Notes: generated by a model not told the origin, from the letters alone. A DNA stretch of 51,354 nt from JACVRW01 sp040509755 (GCA_040509755.1 JBEVKF010000111.1:1-51354), one strand, 5' to 3'; numbered from the stretch's first letter, positions 25,183 through 33,032 are shown. Numbers and translations: made by a program.

Positions 25183-25188
<6 letters not shown>

Positions 25189-25196
25189 CTAGAGCA
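25183..25196. terminator. 14-base perfect palindrome holding both convergent stop codons
   Basis: GCTCTAGCTAGAGC is its own reverse complement. It contains the TAG of pntB and, on the other strand, the TAG of the RemA-like gene, placed back to back. It could act as a short bidirectional terminator or simply be a compact gene junction; there is no loop and no T-run. Confidence 0.35.
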
Positions 25197-25434
25197 GGGA
25201 CTCCTGACCGCTGGCGGCAGCCCGCCTGCGCCGCGGGATGCCGGCCGCCTCGGCCAGCGCCTGCTCGACGTCGGCCATGATCGCGCGCTCCGAGCGCGAG
25301 GCGACCAGCGGCTCCGTCAGTCCGTCGACGTGCACGTAGGTCCGCCGGCCGTCACGTCGCTCGGCCCGCTCGAGCGGCACCAGTGCGAAGACGCGGTCGG
25401 CGCGCACGAACTTGCCGTAACCCAGGGGGATCAT
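25189..25434 (-). CDS. Small DUF370/RemA-like protein
   Basis: About 81 residues beginning MIPLGYGKFVRADRVFALVP and continuing GRRTYVHVDGLTEPLVASRS. The pattern glycine-phenylalanine/tyrosine-G-x-x-V-x-A-x-R-I followed by a GRRT segment resembles RemA/DUF370 proteins, which are small DNA-binding regulators of matrix genes in Bacillus. The resemblance is by eye and the gene is shorter and more basic at its tail (IPRRRRAAASGQESLL). The ATG at 25434 is chosen; an upstream ATG at 25503 would add 23 residues. It is convergent with pntB, with adjoining stops. A real small gene is likely; the RemA link is moderate. Confidence 0.6.
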   Translation of the reverse strand: MIPLGYGKFVRADRVFALVPLERAERRDGRRTYVHVDGLTEPLVASRSERAIMADVEQALAEAAGIPRRRRAAASGQESLL

Positions 25435-25573
25435 GCGAGGATCGCGCTTGGCCACGATCGTGACGATAGCCGCGCGAGCAGTCGCTATCTCCGCCCGGGG
25501 CATGCATTGCGGGGGCCGGCCACGCTCCCGCGATTGTCGCTGCCACACAGACAAGACTCGGGAGCGTGCTCCG

Positions 25574-26470
25574 CTAGGCGGGGTCTGGCTCGCGCTCGCG
25601 GGCCGCCTCGCCGCCCGCGCCCACGGGAGCGGAGGCGGTCTCGACGCCGCGGTTCTCGACGTCCTTGGCGAAGAGCCCGTCGGCCTCCGCCGCGCGGTCG
25701 AACGAAACCTTGTCGACCAGCGGGGCGATCGCGGTGCGAAGCACGAGCATCGCGCGCACCCAGCTCGGGACGACGACCCAGCGGCGGCGCTCCTCGATCC
25801 CCGTCGCGATCGCCTCGCCGACCGTCGAGAGCGGATACGTCTTCCCGATCGGCCAGGGCATCTCCTTGCGCAGCGTGCCCATCCCGGGGTGAGCGTCGGC
25901 GGCCCGCACCAGGTCCGTGTCGATGAAGGCGAAGTAGCCCACGCCGACGTCGACGCCCATGTGCTTGACCTCGACGCGCAGGGAGTCGGCGAACGCCTCG
26001 GCGCCGGCCTTGCTGGCGGCGTAGGCGGCCATTCCGGGCGCGTGCAGGGCGGCGGCGAGCGATGCTGTGACGAGCACATAGCCCTGGCGCTCGATCACAT
26101 GCGGCAGGCACGAGCGCACGGTGCGCCACACGCCGAAGAGGTTGATCTCGAGTGTCCGCTCGAAGGCTGCCGGATCGATCGACCGGGTCATACCGACCGG
26201 TGCGACGCCGGCGTTTGCGACCACCACGTCGATGCCGCCGAAGCGCTCCACGGTCCCCTCGACGGCGCGCTCCAGCGCGTCCCATTCGGTGACGTCGCAC
26301 TCAAAGGCCTCCGCGTTCGAGCCGCACTGCCTGGCCACGCGCTCGAGCTCCTCCGGCTCCAGCCCGACGAGGGCCACGTTCGCGCCCCGCGATGCCAGCC
26401 GGCGCGACGACTCTGCGCCGATGCCGCGGGCGGCGCCGGTAATGAAGACGGTCCTGCCCCTGAGATCCAT
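25574..26470 (-). CDS. SDR family oxidoreductase
   Basis: A 298-residue short-chain dehydrogenase with TGAARGIGAESSRRLASRG near residue 10, VVVANAGVAPVG near residue 80, the catalytic Ser in VLVTASLAAALHAPG and the Tyr-Lys pair in AAYAASKAGAEAFADSLR near residue 150. The C-terminus is extended (residues 230-298) with a hydrophobic stretch (WVVVPSWVRAMLVLRTAIAPL) and a charged tail, a layout seen in actinobacterial SDRs that associate with membranes. The start is ATG 26470 (MDLRGRTVFITG); a GTG nine bases upstream is possible. Substrate unknown. Confidence 0.9.
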   Translation of the reverse strand: MDLRGRTVFITGAARGIGAESSRRLASRGANVALVGLEPEELERVARQCGSNAEAFECDVTEWDALERAVEGTVERFGGIDVVVANAGVAPVGMTRSIDPAAFERTLEINLFGVWRTVRSCLPHVIERQGYVLVTASLAAALHAPGMAAYAASKAGAEAFADSLRVEVKHMGVDVGVGYFAFIDTDLVRAADAHPGMGTLRKEMPWPIGKTYPLSTVGEAIATGIEERRRWVVVPSWVRAMLVLRTAIAPLVDKVSFDRAAEADGLFAKDVENRGVETASAPVGAGGEAAREREPDPA

Positions 26471-26505
26471 GCCGGGCACTCTAACCCGGCTCGGCGCGAG
26501 GCCGG

Positions 26506-27582
26506 CTAGATGGCCCGGATGCGCTGCGCCTGGTTGAGCTCGATCAGCTCGGGCAGCGTTTGGAGGAAGGCGTCCAGCACGTTTGGATCGAAGTGCGTGC
26601 CTCGGCCCGCGCGGAGGATCGTGAGCGCCTCGTCGAGCGTCATCGCCGGCCGGTAGACGCGGTCATGGGTGAGCGCATCGAAGACGTCCATGACGGCGAT
26701 CAGGCGGCCCTGTATCGGAATCGCCTCCCCGGCGAGACCGCGCGGATAGCCCGCCCCGTCCCAGCGCTCGTGATGGGTCCAGGCGATGGTTGCGGCTGTC
26801 TCGAGCATGTCGCTGCCCGAGCCGGTCAGAAGGCGGTAGCCGAACTCGGCATGATCCTGCATGAGCTCGCGCTCCGCGGTGGTGAGCGCGCCCGGCTTGA
26901 GCAGGATGTCGTCGGGGATGCCGATCTTGCCGACGTCGTGCAGCGGCGCGGCGAGCCGGATCAGCTCGCTGCGGCCGGGGTGGACCCGCATCCTGCGCGC
27001 GATCAGCGCTGCGCCGCTGCCGATTCGCTCGACGTGCTCGCCGGTCTCGCGGCTGCGGAACTCGATCGCCAGCGAGAGCCGCCGGATCGTCTCCTCGCGC
27101 GAGCGGCGCAGCTCCTGCGTGCGCTCCTGGACTCGCTGCTCGAGCAGCGCGCGATGGTCGCGGTTCTCGATCTCGAGCCGGCTGCGGTGCAGCGCGTTCG
27201 CCACGTTGATCTGCACCTCGTGGCGCTTGAAGGGCTTGACCATGTAGCCATAGGCGCCGATCTGGAGAACCGACTGAGCCAGCTCCGGGTCGTCGATGCC
27301 GGTCGCCATCAGGACCGGCACGTCGGGATGGTGCTCGCGGATCCAGCTCGTGAGCTCGGTGCCCGACTCGCCGGGCATGTTCACGTCGCAGATGACGAGC
27401 GAGAAGCCGCGCCGCGCCAGCAGAGTGCGCGCTTCGGCGGCACTCTCAGCGGTCTCGCACTCCCACTCTCCGCCCGAGGTGACCATGCGCGCGATCATGT
27501 TGCGCACGGGCCGTTCGTCGTCCACTACGAGCACTCGGTCGAGTCCGGACTGCCCGTTGAGCGTCCTAACAGTCAGGCTCAC
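26506..27582 (-). CDS. Response regulator with HD-GYP phosphodiesterase domain
   Basis: About 358 residues. The receiver domain (residues 15-130) has VLVVDDERPVRNM, the phospho-acceptor Asp in LVICDVNMPGESG, and the Lys in YMVKPFKRHE. A helical linker (LLEQRVQERTQELRRSREE) joins an HD-GYP domain (165-345) with the metal pair in PLHDVGKIGIPDDILLKPG, THHERWDGAGYPRGLAG carrying the GYP signature, and VMDVFDALTHDRVYRP. HD-GYP domains hydrolyse cyclic di-GMP, so this is a phosphorylation-controlled second-messenger phosphodiesterase of the RpfG kind. The GTG start at 27582 is approximate; in-frame ATGs lie up to 45 bases upstream. No partner kinase is adjacent. Confidence 0.9.
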   Translation of the reverse strand: MSLTVRTLNGQSGLDRVLVVDDERPVRNMIARMVTSGGEWECETAESAAEARTLLARRGFSLVICDVNMPGESGTELTSWIREHHPDVPVLMATGIDDPELAQSVLQIGAYGYMVKPFKRHEVQINVANALHRSRLEIENRDHRALLEQRVQERTQELRRSREETIRRLSLAIEFRSRETGEHVERIGSGAALIARRMRVHPGRSELIRLAAPLHDVGKIGIPDDILLKPGALTTAERELMQDHAEFGYRLLTGSGSDMLETAATIAWTHHERWDGAGYPRGLAGEAIPIQGRLIAVMDVFDALTHDRVYRPAMTLDEALTILRAGRGTHFDPNVLDAFLQTLPELIELNQAQRIRAI

Positions 27583-27705
27583 AGGGTACCGGCCCGCAGG
27601 CGCGCGGGAAATCCTATGCATGGGCATACGGACGGGGGCACGCTGTTCCGGTATCGGGCCACCGCGCCGGGAGCTTGAGCCCGGGGCGGCGCTAACTTTG
27701 CGGGT

Positions 27706-28050
27706 GTGGCGAGCGAAGCGAATGACGCGCGGGGCGAGCTGGAGCCCGACCAGGTGGCCGCGCTGGCGCGCGAGGGCGCGCAGCTCGTGGACGTGCGCGA
27801 GCCTGACGAGCACCTTGCCGGGCATATCGAGGGCTCTGTCCTCATCGAGCTCAACCGGCTGCCGAGCGAGACGGAGGCCATCGATCGCGACCGCCCGGTG
27901 GTGTTCTACTGCCGTTCCGGCGCGCGCTCCGAGCTTGCGACCCAGGCCTTTCGCACGGCCGGCTACGAGGCCTACAACCTGTCGGGCGGGCTGCACGCCT
28001 GGGCAGGCCGGGGACTGCCGCTTGAGCCCGCCGGCGGGCGAGTGGCCTAG
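27706..28050 (+). CDS. Single-domain rhodanese-like protein
   Basis: A 114-residue rhodanese. Landmarks are LVDVREPDEHLAGHIEGSVL near residue 27 and the active-site loop VVFYCRSGARSELAT near residue 65, with the sulfur-accepting Cys and an Arg typical of sulfide/thiosulfate-handling GlpE-like members, ending in YNLSGGLHAWAGRGLPLEP. The GTG start lies downstream of a 123-base gap that also holds the HD-GYP promoter. Its TAG stop shares the four bases CTAG with the convergent PfkB gene. The sulfur donor is unknown. Confidence 0.9.
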   Translation: MASEANDARGELEPDQVAALAREGAQLVDVREPDEHLAGHIEGSVLIELNRLPSETEAIDRDRPVVFYCRSGARSELATQAFRTAGYEAYNLSGGLHAWAGRGLPLEPAGGRVA

Positions 28051-28895
28051 CCGGAGCGCAGCTGCGCCTGGTAAGGCCCGCGGCCGGTGAGGCAGGCCGC
28101 GCCGCAACGGGCCGCGACCAGCACGGCTTCGTCGATTGGCAGGCCGCTTCCGAGCCCATAGGTGAGTCCCGCGGCGAAGCTGTCGCCGCAGCCGTAGGCG
28201 TCGCTGACCGGACCGGGCAGCGACGTCGCCGCCCAGCGTCCGCCTCGCGCCGGTCGCAGGCTCTCGAACTCGCCTCCCCCCGCTCCCATCGTGCGCACGA
28301 CGTGCAGCGGCGACGGCTCGAGATCTCCCGGCGAGTAGCGCTCCCCGGGATCGCTCGCGCTTGCCACCAGCGCGTCGAGCTCGACCCCCGCCTCCGCGAG
28401 CGTCTTGAGCCCGCGGACGGTCGAGACCAGCGTTCGCGCCCTGCGCGCCTCGAGCGCGGCGGCGCGGTCGCCCGCGGTGAAGTAGACGGCGTCCGTCTCG
28501 CTGAGCTCGCTCCACGGCAGCGGATCGTCCCCTCGCGGCCCCATCCGTTCGCCGATCACCGTGATCGTCCGCTCCCCGCCCTGGTCGATGTGCACGAAGC
28601 CGCACCGCTGGGGGTTCGGGCGAAAGGCGGCCTCGACGCGCAGGCCGAGCCCCTCCAGCTCGCGCTTTGCACGGTGGCCGAGCTCGTCGTCGCCGAATGC
28701 GGTGTAGAGCGTGGCCGCTCCCGCCAGCTTGCAGAGCTGGACGGCGGCCACCGCACCGCCGCCCCCGGGCTCCTGCCAGGACTCGCTCACGTGGACGATC
28801 TCGCCGGGCGCCGGCACATGGTCGACGCGGCCAAACTCGATCCACTCGACATGTCCCACCACGGCTGCGCGCACGCCGCGCAGTCTCTCAGGCAT
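28047..28895 (-). CDS. PfkB family carbohydrate kinase
   Basis: A 282-residue ribokinase-type sugar or nucleoside kinase. The N-terminal strand is AAVVGHVEWIEFGRVDHVP, the substrate-binding glycine stretch is ESWQEPGGGGAVAAVQLCKL near residue 40, and the C-terminal ATP site with catalytic base is VSDAYGCGDSFAAGLTYGLG near residue 235. The acidic start of the last motif and the GDSFAAG loop are intact. ATG 28895 (MPERLRGVRAAVVGH) is preferred over an upstream start that would add a non-family tail. It is convergent with the rhodanese. The phosphate acceptor cannot be deduced. Confidence 0.9.
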   Translation of the reverse strand: MPERLRGVRAAVVGHVEWIEFGRVDHVPAPGEIVHVSESWQEPGGGGAVAAVQLCKLAGAATLYTAFGDDELGHRAKRELEGLGLRVEAAFRPNPQRCGFVHIDQGGERTITVIGERMGPRGDDPLPWSELSETDAVYFTAGDRAAALEARRARTLVSTVRGLKTLAEAGVELDALVASASDPGERYSPGDLEPSPLHVVRTMGAGGGEFESLRPARGGRWAATSLPGPVSDAYGCGDSFAAGLTYGLGSGLPIDEAVLVAARCGAACLTGRGPYQAQLRSG

Positions 28896-28977
28896 CCGAT
28901 TTCGCCTGCGCTTCGAAAGGAAGACCGTAATTGCGGACGAACTCAACCGTCCGAGAAGCAACGGGTTCGACAAAGCC

Positions 28978-29148
28978 ATGACCGCCACCACTCAGACAGT
29001 CCGCGAACAGGCCTTCCGCCCGCTCGAGGGCGACATTCCAGAGGGAATGACGATCGCCCGCTATCGCTCCGGCCGTGACCGGCGCGAGCCCGCCGGCCCG
29101 CCCCCGCGGCGGCGGCGGATGCCGCGTCTGCGGCGTCGCTCCGCCTGA
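28978..29148 (+). CDS. Small hypothetical protein, 56 residues
   Basis: A short frame beginning MTATTQTVREQAFRPLEGD and continuing IPEGMTIARYRSGRDRREP, then a strongly basic tail (PPPRRRRMPRLRRRSA). The first half has a mixed composition with Phe, Tyr, Thr and Ile that does not look like a random frame in GC-rich DNA. It fills the gap between the divergent PfkB kinase and the ArfB-like gene. No clear ribosome-binding site and no recognised family. The Arg-rich tail could bind RNA, which would fit its neighbour, but that is a guess. Confidence 0.45.
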   Translation: MTATTQTVREQAFRPLEGDIPEGMTIARYRSGRDRREPAGPPPRRRRMPRLRRRSA

Positions 29149-29177
29149 GGCCGCAGGCAGGCTAGCGTGGCGAGGCG

Positions 29178-29585
29178 ATGGACAATCGCCTGCGCATCGC
29201 CCGCGACGTCGAGCTGCCGCTCTCCGAGATCGAGCTGCGCGTAAGCCGCTCGTCCGGGCCCGGTGGCCAGCACGCGAACGTGACGGCCTCGCGGGTCGAG
29301 GCGTCTTTCGACGTCGAGGCGTCCGCGACCTTGACCGATGAGCACAAGCGGCGCATCTGTGCCCGCCTCGGCCCGGTCGTGCGGGCGACCGCCCAGGACA
29401 CCCGCTCCCAGGCGCGCAACCGCGAGCTCGCGCTCGAGCGCCTGCGCTCGCGCCTGGCCGCGGCCCTGGTGGTTCGCAGGCCGCGCCGAGCCACCAAGCC
29501 GTCGCGTGCCGCTCGCCGCCGGCGTCTCGAGGGCAAGCGCCGCCGCAGCGACCTGAAACGGATGCGCCGCCGCCCGGAGGACTAG
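29178..29585 (+). CDS. ArfB/YaeJ-type peptidyl-tRNA hydrolase (class I release factor domain)
   Basis: A 135-residue protein with the catalytic GGQ loop of class I release factors (VSRSSGPGGQHANVTASRV, near residue 26) but without the stop-codon recognition domain. That is the ArfB/ICT1 layout, which hydrolyses peptidyl-tRNA on stalled ribosomes. The C-terminus (residues 95-135) is very basic (RRPRRATKPSRAARRRRLEG), as ArfB needs to enter the empty mRNA channel. The length is normal. It is a stand-alone gene on the plus strand. The family is secure; the ribosome-rescue role is by homology. Confidence 0.92.
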   Translation: MDNRLRIARDVELPLSEIELRVSRSSGPGGQHANVTASRVEASFDVEASATLTDEHKRRICARLGPVVRATAQDTRSQARNRELALERLRSRLAAALVVRRPRRATKPSRAARRRRLEGKRRRSDLKRMRRRPED

Positions 29586-29600
29586 ATGATGGTCCTCGGA

Positions 29601-29954
29601 CTAGCCGTCGCCGGAGGGCGCGAGCACGCCGCCGCCCTCGCCGCCCTGCGGCTGCGCGGGCGGCTGCGGGGTGGCTTCGCCGGTACCGCCGCCGGTCCCC
29701 TGGCTCGGAGGAGTGACGGTGCCGCCTCCCGTGTTGTCGGCGGGCGGGGTCACGGGAGTGACCGGAGTCGTCTCGGTCTCGGTTTCTTGGGTCTCGGTCG
29801 TCTCGGTGTCGCTGCGGTCGCCGAGGCTCTCGGTCGTGGTGGGCACGCCGAGGTCGGAGGGGCTGGTCTTGGGCTCTTCGTCGCCGCCGGTCGCACCGGC
29901 GATCACCACGATCAGGAGCAGCAGCACGACAACGGCCGCTCCCGCGGCCACCAT
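29601..29954 (-). CDS. Single-pass membrane protein with Thr/Pro/Gly-rich tail
   Basis: From the ATG at 29954, 117 residues: one helix (VVVLLLLIVVIAG) followed by a low-complexity tail rich in Thr, Glu, Pro and Gly (TTETQETETETTPVTPVTPP, GGGTVTPPSQGTGGG), likely outside the cell. The same frame is open upstream to a TGA at 30087-30089 and encodes a credible cytoplasmic part (LDDQPTRRLDTGGQPPDG, then GRDPDSIYRRRR directly before the helix). That region has no ATG, GTG or TTG; CTG 30080 or ATT 30083 would be the start. The full protein may therefore be about 160 residues. Family and function unknown. Confidence 0.6.
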   Translation of the reverse strand: MVAAGAAVVVLLLLIVVIAGATGGDEEPKTSPSDLGVPTTTESLGDRSDTETTETQETETETTPVTPVTPPADNTGGGTVTPPSQGTGGGTGEATPQPPAQPQGGEGGGVLAPSGDG

Positions 29955-30149
29955 GCGGCGGCGCCTATAGATGGAGTCCGGGTCGCGACCGGGGCCTTCG
30001 GGCCCGCCTGAGGATCCCGGCGCGGGCCCGTCCGGCGGCTGTCCTCCGGTGTCGAGACGGCGTGTGGGCTGGTCGTCCAGAATGGCTCAACGTAGCAGTT
30101 GCCGGGAATACGGGAGCCTCCTGCAACTGACCGCGCAGCCTCGCCGCGA

Positions 30150-30572
30150 TCAGGCGTAGTGCAGGTTCGTTGCTTCGTCGTCGCCGACCGGCCGTTCGCA
30201 GGTCGGACACCACCAGCGGACCTCGACGGGCGTGCCGCAGGCCTCGTGGCGCGGCGGCTCGGCCGCCTCGCGATGGCGTGCGCCCCAGTCGGCCAACAGC
30301 CGCAGTGCCCCGGCGAGCTCGTGGCCCGAGGAGGTGAGCTCGTAGATGAAGCGCTCCGGTCGCTCCGAATAGGGCTGTGCCAGCACCACTCCCTCGCCCG
30401 CGAGCCTGCGCAACCGCTGCGTCAGCACGTTCGGCGCAATCCCGCCGAGCGCCTCCTGGAGGTCGCCGAAGCGGCGTGGCCCGTCGAGCAGCGCCTCCAC
30501 CAGGAGCAGCGTCCAGCGGTCGCCGACGCTGTCGAGCGCCGCGGCCAGCGGTGTTGGAGGCGTATCGGCCAT
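30150..30572 (-). CDS. HxlR family transcriptional regulator with C-terminal Cys motif
   Basis: A 140-residue winged-helix regulator. VGDRWTLLLVEALLDGPRRF near residue 16 and APNVLTQRLRRLAGEGVVLA near residue 46 are the HxlR DNA-binding core; PERFIYELTSSGHELAGALR completes the wing. The C-terminal 40 residues add Cys-rich material (HEACGTPVEVRWWCPTCERP) with C-x2-C, likely a small zinc-binding or redox-sensing site. Members of this family often sense reactive compounds. It is divergent to the two-HtrA operon, and a dyad in the shared region (30642-30656) is a candidate operator. Confidence 0.9.
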   Translation of the reverse strand: MADTPPTPLAAALDSVGDRWTLLLVEALLDGPRRFGDLQEALGGIAPNVLTQRLRRLAGEGVVLAQPYSERPERFIYELTSSGHELAGALRLLADWGARHREAAEPPRHEACGTPVEVRWWCPTCERPVGDDEATNLHYA

Positions 30573-30641
30573 GCAACCGATGGTACGCCCGCCGCCGGAG
30601 GCGGGCCTGCTCTACCGGAGCCACCTGCGCTACAGTGGTCG

Positions 30642-30656
30642 CTTGCAAATCGCAAG
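30642..30656. promoter_or_regulatory. Candidate HxlR operator in front of the htrA-like operon
   Basis: CTTGC-AAATC-GCAAG is a perfect 5-base dyad with a 5-base spacer, 18 bases before the GTG of the first HtrA-like gene and about 70 bases before the HxlR gene. TACAGT just upstream (30631-30636) could be a -10 box. HxlR proteins bind short dyads, so this is the best operator candidate here. Function inferred from position. Confidence 0.45.
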
Positions 30657-30673
30657 TGACTAGGGAGAACCTC

Positions 30674-31582
30674 GTGGACGTGCTCAATTCTTTGCAGACG
30701 GCGATCGCGACGGCAGCCGAGCAAGTCGGTCCGTCGGTGGTCGGCCTGGGCCGGGGCTGGGGCCTCGGATCTGGGGTGGTGATCGGCGGGGGGCGCGTGC
30801 TCACGAACGCCCGCAATCTGCGCCGCGAGCAGGTGACGGTCGCCTTCGCGGACGGCCGGCGCGCCACCGCCGAGGTGGCGGGCGCCGACCCAGATCTCGA
30901 CCTTGCGGTACTCGCAGTCGACACCGGCGACGCTCCGGCAATCGCGTGGGAGCCCGCCGACCCGCCGAGCCTGGGCACCCCGGTGCTCGCGCTCGCCAAC
31001 CCGGGTGGGCGGGGCCTGCGGGTCACGCTCGGTTTCGTATCGTCGGAGGACCGCAGCTTCCGCGGTCCGCGCGGGCGCCGGATCCGCGGAGCGATCGAGC
31101 ACACCGCCGCGCTCCCGCGCGGCTCGTCGGGTGGTCCGCTCGTGGACGGCGAGGGACGCCTGCTCGGGCTGAACGCCCTGCGTCTCGACGGCGGCCTGAT
31201 CCTTGCCGTGCCGGCCACCGCGGCCGTCAAGGAGCGCGCGTCGAGGCTTGGCCGCGGCGAGGCACCGCAGACGCCGCGGCTGGGGGTCGCGGTAGCCCCG
31301 CCACGGGTGGCGCGCCGCATGCGGCGCGCGGTCGGCCTGCCCGAGCGCGAGGGACTGTTGGTGCGCGGTGTCGAGGACGGCGGCCCGGCCGCCGGCGCCG
31401 GCATCGAGCGGGGCGACCTGCTGGTGGGAGCCGGCGGCCGCGACCTCGCCAGCGTCGACGCCCTGTACGAGGCGCTCGATCAGGTCTCGACACCCGGCGA
31501 GCTCGACCTGACCGTAGTCCGCGGCACCGAGGAGCGGACGGTGACCGCCGAGTTCGCCGCGGCCCAACAGGACGCCGCGTGA
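30674..31582 (+). CDS. HtrA-like S1C/PDZ protein lacking the catalytic histidine
   Basis: A 302-residue trypsin-fold protein with a C-terminal PDZ domain (about residues 205-295; LLVRGVEDGGPAAGAGIERG, then DLLVGAGG). The catalytic Asp (DLAVL, residue 76) and Ser (RGSSGGPL, residue 152) are present. The His normally found in the TNAH motif is Arg47 (RVLTNARNLRRE, codon CGC at 30812-30814), one base from CAC. This should abolish peptidase activity, suggesting a scaffold or regulator of the intact HtrA encoded next. No signal peptide or helix is visible. The GTG start follows AGGGAG at 30662-30667. It overlaps the next gene as GTGA. Confidence 0.87.
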   Translation: MDVLNSLQTAIATAAEQVGPSVVGLGRGWGLGSGVVIGGGRVLTNARNLRREQVTVAFADGRRATAEVAGADPDLDLAVLAVDTGDAPAIAWEPADPPSLGTPVLALANPGGRGLRVTLGFVSSEDRSFRGPRGRRIRGAIEHTAALPRGSSGGPLVDGEGRLLGLNALRLDGGLILAVPATAAVKERASRLGRGEAPQTPRLGVAVAPPRVARRMRRAVGLPEREGLLVRGVEDGGPAAGAGIERGDLLVGAGGRDLASVDALYEALDQVSTPGELDLTVVRGTEERTVTAEFAAAQQDAA

Positions 31583-32562
31583 GCGCCATCGCGGCCCACC
31601 CACCGATCGAGCCAGCCGAGGCCGAGGCGCTCGATGCCTACTCCCGGGCCGTCGTCGCGGTCGCCGAGGCGGTCGTGCCGTCGGTCGCGAGCCTGCGCGT
31701 GATGCGGCGCGTGCGCGGCGGGCAGGTGCCGGCGGGCTCCGGTAGCGCGGTCGCCCTCACGCCGGACGGGTTCCTGCTCACCTCGGCCCACGTGGTGGGA
31801 CGCAGCGCGCGCGGCGGCCGAGCGGCGTTCGCCGACGGTCGTGACGAGCACTTCCAGGTAGTCGGACGCGACCCGCTCTCCGACCTGGCCGTGCTGCGCG
31901 TTGACGGCGTCTCGCTCACGGCGGCCGTGCTCGGCGAGGCCGAGCGGCTGCGAGTCGGCCAGCTGGTGGTGGCGGTCGGCAATCCCCACGGCCTCGGAGG
32001 CTCGGTGACCGCCGGAGTCGTCTCTGCCCTGGGGCGCTCGCTCCCGGCCCGCTCGCGACGCACCGGGCGGATCATCGACAACGTCATCCAAACAGACGCG
32101 GCACTCAACCCGGGAAGCTCCGGCGGCGCTCTGGCAGACTCGCGTGGCCGGGTGGTCGGCATCAACACGGCCGTCGCCGGCGTCGGCCTGGGCCTTGCGG
32201 TGCCCATCAATGAGGCCACACAGCGCGTGATCGGCTCGCTGATGCGAGAAGGGCGCGTGCGCCGCGCGCATCTCGGGATCGCGGGAGGGCCTCGCCCCGT
32301 CCCGCCTCAGGCGCGCGCCGCCGCGGGCAGCGCGGCGGGTGTCGAGGTGGTCGAGGTCCTGCCGGACAGCCCGGCCGAGCACGCGGGGATCCGCGCCGAG
32401 GACCTGATCGTGGCCGTGAACGGGACCTCGACCGAGCGGGTGGAGGATCTCCAGCGTCTGATGGCCGCCGACCTGATCGGTGTTCCCGCGCGGATCCGCC
32501 TGCTGCGGGCGGGGCGTCCGATGGAGCTGGAGCTCGTGCCGGCCGAGCTCGACGTAGGCTGA
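31579..32562 (+). CDS. HtrA/DegP-like serine protease with PDZ domain
   Basis: A 327-residue S1C protease with an intact triad: His71 (LLTSAHVVG), Asp102 (LSDLAVLRVD) and Ser181 (ALNPGSSGGAL). The protease part ends near residue 235 (GLAVPINEATQRV), and a PDZ domain (245-325) includes VVEVLPDSPAEHAGIRAEDL. HtrA proteins degrade or refold damaged proteins, usually outside the cytoplasm, yet no signal peptide or membrane anchor is visible from the GTG start. The overlap with the preceding pseudo-protease gene suggests the two products work together. A truncated haemoglobin follows after five bases. Confidence 0.92.
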   Translation: MSAIAAHPPIEPAEAEALDAYSRAVVAVAEAVVPSVASLRVMRRVRGGQVPAGSGSAVALTPDGFLLTSAHVVGRSARGGRAAFADGRDEHFQVVGRDPLSDLAVLRVDGVSLTAAVLGEAERLRVGQLVVAVGNPHGLGGSVTAGVVSALGRSLPARSRRTGRIIDNVIQTDAALNPGSSGGALADSRGRVVGINTAVAGVGLGLAVPINEATQRVIGSLMREGRVRRAHLGIAGGPRPVPPQARAAAGSAAGVEVVEVLPDSPAEHAGIRAEDLIVAVNGTSTERVEDLQRLMAADLIGVPARIRLLRAGRPMELELVPAELDVG

Positions 32563-32567
32563 GATCC

Positions 32568-33032
32568 GTGAGTGAGGAGACACCCACCCTCTATGACTGG
32601 GCCGGCGGCACCGAGGCCTTCGAGCGGCTGACCGAGGTCTTCTATTCGCACGTCAAGGAGGACGAGATCCTCGAGCCGGTCTTCCGCGGCATGGATCCCG
32701 ACCACCCCAAGCACGTGGCGACCTGGCTCGCCGAGGTCTTCGGCGGCCCGCCGGGCTACACCGAAGAGCACGGCGGCTATCCGCACATGCTCGCCAAGCA
32801 CCAGGGCCTGGCGATCGAGGAACGCCAGCGCCGGCGCTGGGTCAGCCTGATCTGCGATGCCGCCGACGAGGCCGGCCTGCCTACCGACCCCGAGTTTCGC
32901 TCGGCCTTCGTTGCCTACATCGAGTGGGGAACGCGGCTGGCGCTCGGCAATTCGCAGCCGGGAGCGGTGCCGCCCCCGAGGGCGCCCGTGCCGCGCTGGG
33001 GCTGGGGCGAGGCCCCGCCCTATACGGGCTGA
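32568..33032 (+). CDS. Group II truncated haemoglobin
   Basis: A 154-residue 2-on-2 globin. It has the B10 Tyr in LTEVFYSHVKED near residue 26, the proximal-His region GGYPHMLAKHQGLAI near residue 70, and the G8 Trp in RRRWVSLICDAADEAG that marks group II (TrHbO). Such globins bind O2, NO or peroxide and protect against oxidative or nitrosative stress. It has a Pro-rich C-terminal tail (VPPPRAPVPRWGWGEAPP). Five bases after the HtrA gene, so part of the same transcript, which would combine protein quality control with stress defence under the divergent HxlR regulator. Confidence 0.93.
   Translation: MSEETPTLYDWAGGTEAFERLTEVFYSHVKEDEILEPVFRGMDPDHPKHVATWLAEVFGGPPGYTEEHGGYPHMLAKHQGLAIEERQRRRWVSLICDAADEAGLPTDPEFRSAFVAYIEWGTRLALGNSQPGAVPPPRAPVPRWGWGEAPPYTG

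Noticed and set aside
27615..27628. TATGC-ATGG-GCATA dyad upstream of the HD-GYP gene
   Set aside because: Short arms and an uncertain gene start; could occur by chance and is not supported by any second copy.
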